A DNA stretch of 64,000 nucleotides, taken from Thalassotalea_H castellviae. GTDB taxonomy: Bacteria > Pseudomonadota > Gammaproteobacteria > Enterobacterales > Alteromonadaceae. The notes under the pieces were generated by a model. The model saw only the letters and a list, made by a program, of their open reading frames with translations, searched no databases and had not been told where the DNA came from. Below, in pieces: positions 17,998 to 26,412 of the stretch; position 1 is the stretch's first letter; each line of letters opens with the position of its first letter. A program made the position numbers and the translations under genes. The stretch covers positions 248,001 to 312,000 of the forward strand of contig NZ_JAVRIF010000004.1 of the NCBI RefSeq assembly GCF_031846185.1, read 5' to 3'.

Positions 17998-19410
17998 ATG
18001 CAACAACACCTTGAAGCGTTAAAAGATTCTAAGTTTTGTCCACTGTGGCATGATCAGGATGTTCGTCCTGATGTCTTGCCAGCACTAAATGAAAACATTA
18101 GCTGTGAATTACTAATAGTGGGTGGTGGATTTACTGGGCTTTGGGCAGCATTGCAATTAAAAGAACGCCAGCCTGAAGTAGATGTTGTACTTATCGAAAA
18201 AACCTTTATATCAGATGGTTCATCAGGGCGTAATGGCGGTTTTTTAAACAGCACATTAGCACATGGGGAAAGCAATACTGAGCATCATTTTCCAGGTGAA
18301 GCAGATAAGTTATACCAACTTGGTGAGCAAAACCTTGCTGAGTTATTAGCGACATTTAAGCGGTACAATATAGACGCACGTTACGAAGAAGTTGGTGAAA
18401 CAGAAGTTGCGACTAATCAAGGTTCAGTTGACGCATTACGCAAAGACTACGGAGAAGAAAAAGCGGCGGGCGATAACGTTACTTGGTATAACCAGGATGA
18501 GATACAAGCCCAAGTGAATTCTCCTACTTTTCTCGCAGGGTTGTGTCGTCGAAATGGCAAAAATGGCATTGTTGATCCTGCTCGAATTTGTTGGGGTTTA
18601 AAGCGTGTATTGCTTGAACTTGGCGTTCGGATTTTTGAAAATACACCACTTGATGAATGTAATCCTCTAGGTAATGATAAAATGCAATCTCTAAGCCTAG
18701 GTTTTACAATCACTAGTGATAAAGTATTGATGGCAACCAATGCTTATAAAAACCCTATCTCACAAGTTAATCGCGCCACTATTCCTGTTTGGGATTATCA
18801 AATTGCGACTGAACCCTTAAATCAAAAGCAACTTGCAGCAATTGGCTGGCACAAGTCTCGGCATGCGCTGGGGAATCATGCAAACATGTTCCACTATTAT
18901 AGGTTTACCCAGGATAATCGAATTACTTGGGGAGGAGGCGGAGCTGTCCGCTACTATTTCAATAAAAATACCGATTTTGCAAGCTGTGCAGATATCCCTG
19001 AACGCTTTGAACAACTCTCTAAAGAATTTTTTGAAACCTTTCCACAACTTAAAGGCTTAAAGTTTACTCATAGATGGAGTGGAATTATTGCCACGTCTAC
19101 TCGTTTTTGTATGGTGCCAGGGGTCACTTATAATGGTCGTTTAGCCTGGGCTGTGGGTTATACGGGTTTAGGTGTAGGAGCCTCACGTTTTGGGGCTCGT
19201 GTTGGTATAGAACTTTTGGGTTATCAACCCAGCGATATTTTAAAGATGCGATTTATCACGAAAAAACCTATGCCTTGGGCGCCTGAGCCTTTCCGTTGGT
19301 TTGGTGTTAAATTCACTCAAAATGCCTTAGTAAAAGCTGACAAAAATAACGGCAAAAGAGGCTTATGGTTAAAAATGCTTGATGCGATGAATTTAGGTTT
19401 TACCTGTTAA
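17998..19410 (+). CDS. FAD-dependent amine oxidoreductase (DadA/PuuB superfamily)
   Basis: A 470-residue flavoprotein of the DAO fold. The dinucleotide-binding motif is LLIVGGGFTGLWAALQLKER, followed by SDGSSGRNGGFLNS, the FAD contact typical of this group, and near the C-terminus AWAVGYTGLGVGASRFGARVG. It lies 83 bases after the aldehyde dehydrogenase gene, so it probably oxidises an amine to the aldehyde that enzyme takes on. It is clearly more distant from the two other DAO-fold proteins in the window (19720-21012 and 26413-27705) than they are from each other. The N-terminal 35 residues (HLEALKDSKFCPLWHDQDVR) are an extension typical of the larger members. The substrate is unknown; a polyamine or its acyl derivative is likely. 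Confidence 0.8.
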   Translation: MQQHLEALKDSKFCPLWHDQDVRPDVLPALNENISCELLIVGGGFTGLWAALQLKERQPEVDVVLIEKTFISDGSSGRNGGFLNSTLAHGESNTEHHFPGEADKLYQLGEQNLAELLATFKRYNIDARYEEVGETEVATNQGSVDALRKDYGEEKAAGDNVTWYNQDEIQAQVNSPTFLAGLCRRNGKNGIVDPARICWGLKRVLLELGVRIFENTPLDECNPLGNDKMQSLSLGFTITSDKVLMATNAYKNPISQVNRATIPVWDYQIATEPLNQKQLAAIGWHKSRHALGNHANMFHYYRFTQDNRITWGGGGAVRYYFNKNTDFASCADIPERFEQLSKEFFETFPQLKGLKFTHRWSGIIATSTRFCMVPGVTYNGRLAWAVGYTGLGVGASRFGARVGIELLGYQPSDILKMRFITKKPMPWAPEPFRWFGVKFTQNALVKADKNNGKRGLWLKMLDAMNLGFTC

Positions 19411-19719
19411 TTTGTCATCTCATTACCACCTGAGGCTAGTACAAGTTGTATTAGCCTTCTTCAGTAGTCCATATCGCTCATTTTCCGTTTTCAATTACAA
19501 GTAAAAAGCTAGATCGTTACATTTCACACTATAGGCTTATATTTATATTTTCTTGGTTTTTGAATATAGTCAAAGATCCGTGAGCAGAGAGCGTCGTTAT
19601 TGAACTTATTTTTATTTTGCAGCGCCTAAGTCAATAGCTGACTTTGACGCTGAGGTAATAATAGAACAACTTCATATTGGTGATATGCTGCTCTGGGGCC
19701 CACTTTAGTCAAAGTTCAG
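19411..19719. other. Gap between two converging oxidoreductase genes, with a coding-like shred
   Basis: About 310 bases. Most looks non-coding, but from about 19600 to 19709 one plus frame reads open with protein-like composition (AAPKSIADFDAEVIIEQLHI, then GDMLLWGPL and a stop). It has no start codon with a ribosome site and I do not recognise it. It may be the tail of a lost gene or chance. Confidence 0.3.
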
Positions 19720-21012
19720 CTATAGCCCCAATTTATCACGTAAGCCGTAATACCAGGCGCCCATTATTACCGCCGGCACTCTAAATAAACGCCCACCTGG
19801 AAAGTTGTAATGTGGTAATTGAGCAAATACATCAAAACGTGAACTGTCGCCATGAATCGCTTCCGCTAACAATTTACCTGCGAGATGACTGGTATTAACA
19901 CCATGACCACTATAGCCTTGCGTGTAATATATATTTTCACCGATACGGCCTAACTGCGGTAAACGATTTAAGGTTAATAAAAAGTCACCACCCCAAGCAT
20001 AATCAATTTTATAATCTTTCATCGCAGGAAATATTTTATCCATATGAGGCTTTAAGAAGCTTTCAATACTGGCAGGATCGCCGCCACCATATGTAACTCC
20101 ACCACCAAATAATAAGCGGTTATCTGCGGTAATGCGGTAGTAATCAAGTTTATAGTTTACATCCTCAACACAATATTGAGATGGAATTAATGATTGTGCA
20201 AGCGCCGCAGGTAGTATTTCTGTTGTGACAATTTGTGTACCGCAAGGCATCGATTTTTTAGCAAGTTCAGGCTGTAAGTTACCCATGTATGCATTGCCCG
20301 CTAACACAAGTTTTTTAGCGGTGACTTGCCCCTGAGCGGTTTTCACAATCACAGTTTTATCATTTGAGGCTTTCAATTCTTCTATGTTAAGTACTTTTGA
20401 CTGCTCAAAAACTTTACCGCCAATTTTTACTAACGCGGCAGCTTCTCCTAATGCCAATTTCAATGGATGAATATGACCGCAATGTTCATCTACTAAACCA
20501 CCAACATAGGCATTGGTATCAACAATGTTTTTAATCGATGATTGATCCACTAACGTGAGTTTATCATTACCATAATGCTGCCACAGCTTTTGCTTTTGTT
20601 CTAAACCTTTAAGCTGTTTGTCAGTAAAAGCAGCGAAGAATCCACCTTGCTTATAATCACAATCAATGTTGTAACGTTTGATCAAGTCACGAATACAGTC
20701 GGCGCCTTCAAAGGCCATCCCTCCCAAAGCCTCAGCTGTTTGTAAGCCATAATGTTTTTCAATATGATCAATATCACGACTAAAGCTATTCACCAGTTGA
20801 CCACCATTACGACCTGAAGCACCATAACCTATCTTTGCGCCTTCAAGCAGAACCACTTGATAGCCTTTCTCTTGTAATGCGATGGCAGTCGCTAAACCAC
20901 TATACCCTCCGCCAACAACACAGATATCTGCCGTTAGCGATTCAGCTAATGCAGGATAATCAACTTCTCTATTGGCCGAAGCAGCATAATATGAGTCAGG
21001 ATAAACGATCAT
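19720..21012 (-). CDS. puuB: Gamma-glutamylputrescine oxidase (PuuB/PauB-like)
   Basis: A 430-residue DAO-fold flavoprotein. It starts at ATG 21012 with GAGGTCACT just ahead. The opening YPDSYYAASANREVDYPAL is typical of PuuB, then come ICVVGGGYSGLATAIALQEKGY, EGAKIGYGASGRNGGQLVNSF, LLFGGGVTYGGGDP and NIYYTQGYSGHGVNTSHLAG. Known members oxidise gamma-glutamylputrescine to the aldehyde with release of ammonia and peroxide. It is divergent from the PuuC gene, and the 186 bases between hold three copies of the proposed PuuR motif. A second, closely similar gene is at 26413. Whether the two differ in substrate (for example putrescine against spermidine adducts, as in the several PauB proteins of Pseudomonas) is not visible. 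Confidence 0.85.
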   Translation of the reverse strand: MIVYPDSYYAASANREVDYPALAESLTADICVVGGGYSGLATAIALQEKGYQVVLLEGAKIGYGASGRNGGQLVNSFSRDIDHIEKHYGLQTAEALGGMAFEGADCIRDLIKRYNIDCDYKQGGFFAAFTDKQLKGLEQKQKLWQHYGNDKLTLVDQSSIKNIVDTNAYVGGLVDEHCGHIHPLKLALGEAAALVKIGGKVFEQSKVLNIEELKASNDKTVIVKTAQGQVTAKKLVLAGNAYMGNLQPELAKKSMPCGTQIVTTEILPAALAQSLIPSQYCVEDVNYKLDYYRITADNRLLFGGGVTYGGGDPASIESFLKPHMDKIFPAMKDYKIDYAWGGDFLLTLNRLPQLGRIGENIYYTQGYSGHGVNTSHLAGKLLAEAIHGDSSRFDVFAQLPHYNFPGGRLFRVPAVIMGAWYYGLRDKLGL

Positions 21013-21031
21013 AGTGACCTCTTTAGCGTTT

Positions 21032-21045
21032 TATATATTGAACAT
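21032..21045 (-). promoter_or_regulatory. Proposed PuuR-type operator, copy 1
   Basis: TATATATTGAACAT has the TATTGAAC core shared with the copies at 26311 and 34152. It lies 20 bases upstream of the puuB start codon, where a bound repressor would block transcription. Confidence 0.45.
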
Positions 21046-21097
21046 TTTGGCAGTTTATGACATTAAATTAGCAATTGATAGTATATTTTAACCAAAT

Positions 21098-21110
21098 CGT
21101 TCAATAAAAT
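21098..21110. promoter_or_regulatory. Proposed PuuR-type operator, copy 2
   Basis: On the complement this reads ATTTTATTGAACG, a close variant of TAAAATATTGAACG, midway between the puuB and puuC start codons. Confidence 0.4.
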
Positions 21111-21120
21111 TGATTTAGTG

Positions 21121-21139
21121 TAAAATATATTGAATGTTT
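21121..21139. promoter_or_regulatory. Proposed PuuR-type operator, copy 3
   Basis: TAAAATATATTGAATGTTT matches the site upstream of puuD except for two extra bases (AT) in the A+T part. It lies about 60 bases before the puuC start. Confidence 0.5.
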
Positions 21140-21198
21140 GGCCGCTTTTAGTTAATTTAGCTGCACGAGATATAAATCCTTAACTTTAGGAGTCTGTG

Positions 21199-22695
21199 AT
21201 GAGCATAAAAGATTTAGCTTACTGGCAGCAACGAGCAGAAACAATATCGATAGAAGGCCGAGCTTTTATCAATGGACAATATATTGAAGCGGTGAACAAA
21301 CAAACCTTTGATAGCGTTAGTCCTATTGATAATCGCAAATTAACCAATGTCGCTTATTGTGAACAGGCGGACGCTGACATAGCTGTAAAGGCTGCTCGTC
21401 AGTCATTTGAAAGTGGTGTTTGGTCAAAAGCCGCCCCAGCAAAACGTAAAGCCGTTCTATTAGCATTTGCTGATTTAATTGAACAACATAAAGAAGAGTT
21501 AGCCCTTTTAGAAACATTAGATATGGGCAAGCCTATTGCTGATTCTTTAGCTGTAGATTTAGCGGGCACACTTCGTTGTATCCGTTGGAGTGCGGAAGCC
21601 ATAGATAAAATTTATGATGAAGTAGCACCAACACCGGATAATGAATTAGGCATGGTTACTCATGAACCCTGTGGTGTGGTTGCTGCAATTGTACCGTGGA
21701 ATTTTCCTTTGCAAATGGCAAGTTGGAAGCTAGGACCTGCACTCGCCGCCGGCAATAGTGTCATTTTGAAGCCCTCAGAGAAATCTCCGTTAACCGCGAT
21801 TAAATTAGCTGCTTTAGCAAAAGAAGCGGGGATCCCTGATGGGGTATTAAATGTTTTGCCCGGCTATGGACATATTATTGGTAAAGCCCTTGCTCTACAT
21901 ATGGACATTGATACGCTGGTCTTCACTGGCTCTACTGCGATTGCAAAACAACTAATGATCTACGCTGGCGAGTCAAATATGAAACGTGTATGGAGTGAAG
22001 CAGGCGGTAAAAGTCCCAATATTGTTTTTGCAGACGCCCCTAATTTGGATGAGGCGGCACAAGCTGCAGCTGGCGCTTTTTGCTTTAATCAAGGGGAAGT
22101 TTGTACCGCAGGAACACGTTTATTAGTTGAAGCGAGTATAAAAGATGAATTTATCGCTAAAGTAGTCAACGCAGTCAAAACTTGGGTGCCAGGAAACCCG
22201 TTAGATCCAAAGACCAATGTCGGTGCCATTGTTGATCAAACCCAATATAAACGCATATTGAACTATATCTCCATCGGTAAAGAACAAGGAGCTAAGCTCA
22301 GTATTGGCGGAGAAGCTGTTGAGCCAATTGAAAACGGTTACTACATTAGCCCTACAGTATTCTCTGATGTGAACAACAATATGGATATTGCCCAAGAGGA
22401 GATATTTGGCTCAGTACTTTCAGTGATCACTTTTAATGATGAAGAAGAAGCTGTTGCAATTGCTAATGATACCCCTTATGGCTTAGCTGCAGGTATTTGG
22501 ACATCAAACTTTTCACGTGCACATAAAATGGCAAAAGCCATTCGAGCAGGCTCTGTTTGGGTTAACCAGTGGGATGGTGGAGATATGACCGCACCATTTG
22601 GCGGCTTTAAACAGTCAGGTAATGGTCGAGATAAATCACATCATGCTTTTAGTAAATACACAGAAATTAAAGCAACTTGGATGAAGCTTAACTAG
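21199..22695 (+). CDS. puuC: Gamma-glutamyl-gamma-aminobutyraldehyde dehydrogenase (PuuC-like)
   Basis: A 498-residue NAD(P)-dependent aldehyde dehydrogenase. ATG 21199 is favoured over GTG 21196 because AGGAG (21188-21192) is spaced right for it. It begins MSIKDLAYWQQRAETISIEG and AFINGQYIEA, as PuuC proteins do. The catalytic glutamate is in WSEAGGKSPNIVFADAP and the nucleophile in FCFNQGEVCTAGTR; the C-terminus has MTAPFGGFKQSGNGRDKSHH. It would oxidise the aldehyde made by PuuB to gamma-glutamyl-GABA, which PuuD (33331-34113) then hydrolyses. It is transcribed away from puuB and ends in a strong hairpin terminator. Confidence 0.88.
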   Translation: MSIKDLAYWQQRAETISIEGRAFINGQYIEAVNKQTFDSVSPIDNRKLTNVAYCEQADADIAVKAARQSFESGVWSKAAPAKRKAVLLAFADLIEQHKEELALLETLDMGKPIADSLAVDLAGTLRCIRWSAEAIDKIYDEVAPTPDNELGMVTHEPCGVVAAIVPWNFPLQMASWKLGPALAAGNSVILKPSEKSPLTAIKLAALAKEAGIPDGVLNVLPGYGHIIGKALALHMDIDTLVFTGSTAIAKQLMIYAGESNMKRVWSEAGGKSPNIVFADAPNLDEAAQAAAGAFCFNQGEVCTAGTRLLVEASIKDEFIAKVVNAVKTWVPGNPLDPKTNVGAIVDQTQYKRILNYISIGKEQGAKLSIGGEAVEPIENGYYISPTVFSDVNNNMDIAQEEIFGSVLSVITFNDEEEAVAIANDTPYGLAAGIWTSNFSRAHKMAKAIRAGSVWVNQWDGGDMTAPFGGFKQSGNGRDKSHHAFSKYTEIKATWMKLN

Positions 22696-22722
22696 TTTTT
22701 CTTAATCTACCGATGTTAATTT

Positions 22723-22764
22723 AAGTGCTTACTCATCAATAATGAGCAAGCACTTTTGTTTTTT
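22723..22764 (+). terminator. Intrinsic terminator after puuC
   Basis: AAGTGCTTACTCAT and ATGAGCAAGCACTT form a 14-base stem with one mismatch and a small loop, followed by TTGTTTTTTG. Confidence 0.8.
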
Positions 22765-23062
22765 GTAAAAAAAATAAAACGATTTCGTACTGCTGAACAA
22801 TTTATTCACCATACAAACCAACCCTTCAGACCAAACAATAAAACCATTATTTAACAACATACTAGACCAACAACCCCCTACTTCCCTATGTCAACAGTAA
22901 ATTATTCTCAACACGGTGGCGAATAAAAATTACACAAATATGCGTTTTTTGTTTGATTTATTTTACACGGTATGTATTATCGATAATAACAAAACAATAA
23001 AAACGCCTAAGAGCTACCCTTCTGAAGGTGATTACTAACATTAATAGGGAAAGTAGAAGTCT
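22765..23062. other. Leader region of the second TonB receptor gene
   Basis: About 300 bases with no gene seen. The shared promoter block is at 22952-22987, and a ribosome site AGGGAAAG precedes the ATG at 23063. Confidence 0.5.
22952..22987 (+). promoter_or_regulatory. Promoter block shared with the receptor gene at 6629
   Basis: TTGATT (22953-22958) and TATTAT (22975-22980) are 16 bases apart. The spacer TTTTACACGGTATG differs from the block at 6528 by a single base and keeps TACA-N5-TGTA. Common control of both receptors is likely. Confidence 0.65.
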
Positions 23063-25519
23063 ATGAATTATCGTAAATCATTACTCGCACTAACGGTGTC
23101 ATCCATTTTAACCAATTCTGGGGTAATCGCAGCAGAACAAGCTAATGATGAAAGCTCAGTCGAAAAAAAAGCTAAGACTGATTATGAAGTTATTGTCGTT
23201 ACACAAAAAAGAGTACAAACACTGAGAGATGTACCTGTCTCAGTAAGTGCCTTTGGTGAAGATTTCATTAATGACTTCAATGTAACCAATGCGGTTGACT
23301 TAGCTAAATATACCCCTGGTTTAAATGGTGGTAGTGATAACGACAGTTACATAGATACCATTGGTATTCGTGGGATTACAACTGCAGATTACGGCATAGG
23401 TGGTGATGCCTCAATTGGTTTGTATTTAGATGGTGTTTATCAAGGTCGAAGTGGTGGCTCACTTTCTAGCTTTTTTGATATGTCACGTGTAGAGGTAGCT
23501 AAAGGACCACAAGGTACTCTCTTTGGCCGAAATGCGGCTTCAGGTGCTATTAGTATGTATACCAATGAAGCTATTGACGACACAGAAGGAAGTATCGACT
23601 TTGGCATTGGTAGTGACAACATGATGGAAGTCACTGGCGTATATAATACAACACTAAGTGATAATGCTTTTATCCGTATTGCAGGCTACCACCAGTCACA
23701 AGACAGTTATATTGATAATAATGTCGGCGGTACTTTACGCGATAAAGAAGTTGACGCGTTTCGAGTCAATTTTACTTACGACGGTTGGCAAGACAGCTTA
23801 TTGAAAGTAAGTGTTAATTACGAAGATCGTGACATGGATGGCGGCGTTTGGCGCTCAATTTGGACTGAAGGCGATAAGCGAGCTGTATCAAGTGATTTAG
23901 GCGAGGAAGGTCACGATATTGCTGAAGTCTTTGCTACTACGGTTGATTTTACTCATGAATTTGACAGCGTCACTTTCTTTTCTCAAACAGCGATTAAAAG
24001 CAATGAATGGAATTATTTAGAAGATTACGATGGTACCGCTATGCCATTAGGTAATTATTCTCAAAATGATGACAATGAATACATGAGCCAAGAATTTAGA
24101 ATTACCTCAAATACTGATTCAGATATATTTTGGTTTATTGGGGTGAATGTCTACGAAGAAAAAGTAAAATCTTACTTTTACAATGGTTATGACGATGATG
24201 CATTTTGTGCACAATTACCTAATTTAGAAGAATGGGAGCAACCACTAGATTCTCATACTAGCCAACCAGAAAATTACTATACCGATTGTCATGAATTTAT
24301 GGTTGATGGTTGGTTTGGTTTAGATCCTGTTTACGATGCAGAAATAATTGCAGAGCTTGTTGAATACGGAGAAATTCCTGCTCCAGGTGCCGGCGTAAAG
24401 GGTATGCGTGAAGAAGTTTTTGCTCGTGGTACAAACTCAGGTTATGGCATTTATGGTGACGTAACATGGTCAATGTCTAAGGCAACTGACATTACCATTG
24501 GCGGCCGTTACTCTTATGATAAAAAAGAATTCGCGCTAAACCTTCCTGAGCCTGATGGCTGGTTAGGACATTATTGGTTAGTGGGCGGACATACCGACGG
24601 AGAGTGGCTTGACGCTGAACAAGATTGGTCAGAGTTTACTCCGCGTGTCGCACTGAGCCATCAACTTAATGAAGATGTCAATCTTTACGCTAACTACTCC
24701 CGAGGTTACAAAGCAGGTGGTTACAATACCTTCGCCTTCAATCTTGATTATAAAGATTGGACCGGTTGGGATGTAGATGAAGAATGGTTTAGTGGAGAGC
24801 CTGATGGTGTAATTGATGAAATAGATGAAGGCTTTTGGTTGTCAGAATTATACGGTGGTGCAATTCCACAAGGCTCTGAATTAGCAAGCTTTGAGCCTGA
24901 AATTGTTGATAGCTATGAGATAGGCTTAAAAGGTGACTTTTTTGATAACTCAGTAAAGGTCAATATTGGCGCGTATTTTTATGATTACCAAGATTTCCAA
25001 GGGCAGTTTGCTCAAAATGGTGGGGCAGTAATTAAAAACATTGGTCAAGCGGAAGGTAAGGGTGTTGAGTTTGACGTGACCTACCTGCCAACAGACAATT
25101 TAAGGTTATTTATTGCTACGGCGATACAAGATTCAGAAGTAAAAGAGGGTGAAGGTTTAAGTGGTGAATCTTTAGTGGGTAAAAAATTATCGACTCCAGA
25201 TGTAACCTTTAGCTTTTTGGGAAGTTATTATTGGGCTAGTGAAGATGATTATGATTTTACGGCACAACTTTCTTATACTTGGCAAAGTGAAACAATGGGT
25301 GAAGAGTTTATGAATGGAAGCGAAATTTATGCACTTGACTCTTATGGCTTAATTGGTGCGCAATTTAGTGTCGAAAAGAACCGTTGGAAGTTATCAGCTT
25401 ATATTGATAATTTAACCGATGAAGAATACTACGACGCGAGTGTTGCAGATACAGGTATTAGCAACTTTGGCATTGGCCGCGGCATCAATGGCGGCATAAA
25501 CGTTAAATACTCTTTCTAA
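23063..25519 (+). CDS. TonB-dependent outer membrane receptor, paralogue 2
   Basis: An 818-residue receptor with signal peptide MNYRKSLLALTVSSILTNSG, TonB box YEVIVVTQ and a plug nearly identical to that of the receptor at 6629 (DVPVSVSAFGEDFINDF, LYLDGVYQGRSGG, GPQGTLFGRNAASGAI). The barrel ends in VKYSF. The conserved cysteine pair (DAFCAQL, TDCHE) is also kept. It differs by a longer acidic loop after NTFAFNL (encoded around 24745-24842, about 10 Asp/Glu with DVDEEW and DGVIDEIDEG), where the shorter paralogue has only LDIKDPTWELG. This may alter ligand or metal binding. It sits among polyamine genes, while its sibling sits beside an amidohydrolase. The ligand is not known. Confidence 0.92.
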   Translation: MNYRKSLLALTVSSILTNSGVIAAEQANDESSVEKKAKTDYEVIVVTQKRVQTLRDVPVSVSAFGEDFINDFNVTNAVDLAKYTPGLNGGSDNDSYIDTIGIRGITTADYGIGGDASIGLYLDGVYQGRSGGSLSSFFDMSRVEVAKGPQGTLFGRNAASGAISMYTNEAIDDTEGSIDFGIGSDNMMEVTGVYNTTLSDNAFIRIAGYHQSQDSYIDNNVGGTLRDKEVDAFRVNFTYDGWQDSLLKVSVNYEDRDMDGGVWRSIWTEGDKRAVSSDLGEEGHDIAEVFATTVDFTHEFDSVTFFSQTAIKSNEWNYLEDYDGTAMPLGNYSQNDDNEYMSQEFRITSNTDSDIFWFIGVNVYEEKVKSYFYNGYDDDAFCAQLPNLEEWEQPLDSHTSQPENYYTDCHEFMVDGWFGLDPVYDAEIIAELVEYGEIPAPGAGVKGMREEVFARGTNSGYGIYGDVTWSMSKATDITIGGRYSYDKKEFALNLPEPDGWLGHYWLVGGHTDGEWLDAEQDWSEFTPRVALSHQLNEDVNLYANYSRGYKAGGYNTFAFNLDYKDWTGWDVDEEWFSGEPDGVIDEIDEGFWLSELYGGAIPQGSELASFEPEIVDSYEIGLKGDFFDNSVKVNIGAYFYDYQDFQGQFAQNGGAVIKNIGQAEGKGVEFDVTYLPTDNLRLFIATAIQDSEVKEGEGLSGESLVGKKLSTPDVTFSFLGSYYWASEDDYDFTAQLSYTWQSETMGEEFMNGSEIYALDSYGLIGAQFSVEKNRWKLSAYIDNLTDEEYYDASVADTGISNFGIGRGINGGINVKYSF

Positions 25520-25556
25520 TAAATTACTAGGCGGAAACCTCCCACCGCTGAAATTT

Positions 25557-25588
25557 AAGGCCTTTATCGTTTAGATAAAGGCCTTTTT
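25557..25588 (+). terminator. Intrinsic terminator after TonB receptor 2
   Basis: AAGGCCTTTATC (25557-25568) and GATAAAGGCCTT (25574-25585) form a perfect 12-base stem with a 5-base loop, then TTTATT. Confidence 0.9.
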
Positions 25589-25694
25589 ATTACCGCCTAA
25601 AAAGGTACTTATCAACCTCATCAAAAGAATGCCCAGCGAAAAAAACTCAATGGATTTTCATCTATTGAGTTTTAACAAGGAAAATAAGCAGAAA

Positions 25695-26240
25695 TTAGAA
25701 GTTTGCTGGTGTTGTTGCACTAATGATTTTGCAAACTTTCTTAAAAGGGTTTCTAAAACGATGTGGTTTATTATTATCAAAGTAATAGCTATCGCCTTTA
25801 CTTAATACAAAAACTTCATTACCAACAGTTAATTCAATTTTCCCCTCTAATATGTAACCACCTTCTTCCGCATCATTTTCTAACATCTCTGTACCAGTGT
25901 CAGCTTCTGAGGGATAGGTTTCAACTAAAAAGGTCATTTGTCGATTAGGAAATGCTTTCCCTACCAAGTGCATATGAACATCATCAGAACCAATATCAAT
26001 TAACTCATCAGGAGAGTAGATAACTTGTTGCGTAAGTTCAGATTCTTCTTCAGCGAAAAAATCAACTAAAGAAATAGGAATGCCATTTAATACTTTTTTG
26101 AGTGAACTGATTGAAGGGCTAACACTGTTTTTTTCAATCATTGAAATTGTACTATTAGTTACACCAGCCTTTTTAGCTAATTCACGTTGCGATAAATTAT
26201 TAAAAAGCCTTACTGCTTTTAGTCGGGCACCTACGTCCAA
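25695..26240 (-). CDS. puuR: XRE-cupin transcriptional regulator, PuuR/PauR-like
   Basis: A 181-residue protein with an N-terminal lambda-repressor-like helix-turn-helix (1-65: GARLKAVRLFNNLSQRELAK, then KAGVTNSTISMIEKNSVSPS) and a C-terminal cupin (about 110-178: EEGGYILEGKIELTVGNEV, GDSYYFDNNKPHRFRNPF). This is the layout and size of E. coli PuuR and Pseudomonas PauR, repressors of gamma-glutamylpolyamine pathways that respond to putrescine. It is divergent from a puuB-like gene, and the gap holds two copies of the TTGAAC-core motif. That fits autoregulation together with control of the puu genes here. Confidence 0.85.
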   Translation of the reverse strand: MDVGARLKAVRLFNNLSQRELAKKAGVTNSTISMIEKNSVSPSISSLKKVLNGIPISLVDFFAEEESELTQQVIYSPDELIDIGSDDVHMHLVGKAFPNRQMTFLVETYPSEADTGTEMLENDAEEGGYILEGKIELTVGNEVFVLSKGDSYYFDNNKPHRFRNPFKKVCKIISATTPANF

Positions 26241-26310
26241 ATCAATATCCTTAAAAGTATTTGCTAGGTAATTAAGCTCAATATATCTGCGTCAGTTAAA
26301 TAAAGCAATT

Positions 26311-26325
26311 GTGTTCAATATTTTA
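26311..26325. promoter_or_regulatory. Proposed PuuR-type operator, copy 4
   Basis: On the complement this reads TAAAATATTGAACAC. It matches the copy before puuD (34152-34166) at 14 of 15 bases. It lies about 70 bases upstream of puuR. Confidence 0.55.
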
Positions 26326-26361
26326 CTCATTTATCTAGACATTTGAGCTAAATTTGCTAAT

Positions 26362-26378
26362 GTGTTTGATATATTTTA
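26362..26378. promoter_or_regulatory. Proposed PuuR-type operator, copy 5
   Basis: On the complement this reads TAAAATATATCAAACAC, a weaker variant with the longer A+T part of copy 3. It lies about 35 bases before the ATG of the second puuB-like gene. Confidence 0.4.
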
Positions 26379-26412
26379 CGGTTTAAGTGTTATATTTTAC
26401 AAGGAAAATACA

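Noticed and set aside
22696..23062. A small gene in the leader of the second TonB receptor
   Set aside because: The open frames are short, lack ribosome sites and cross the conserved promoter block and the puuC terminator.
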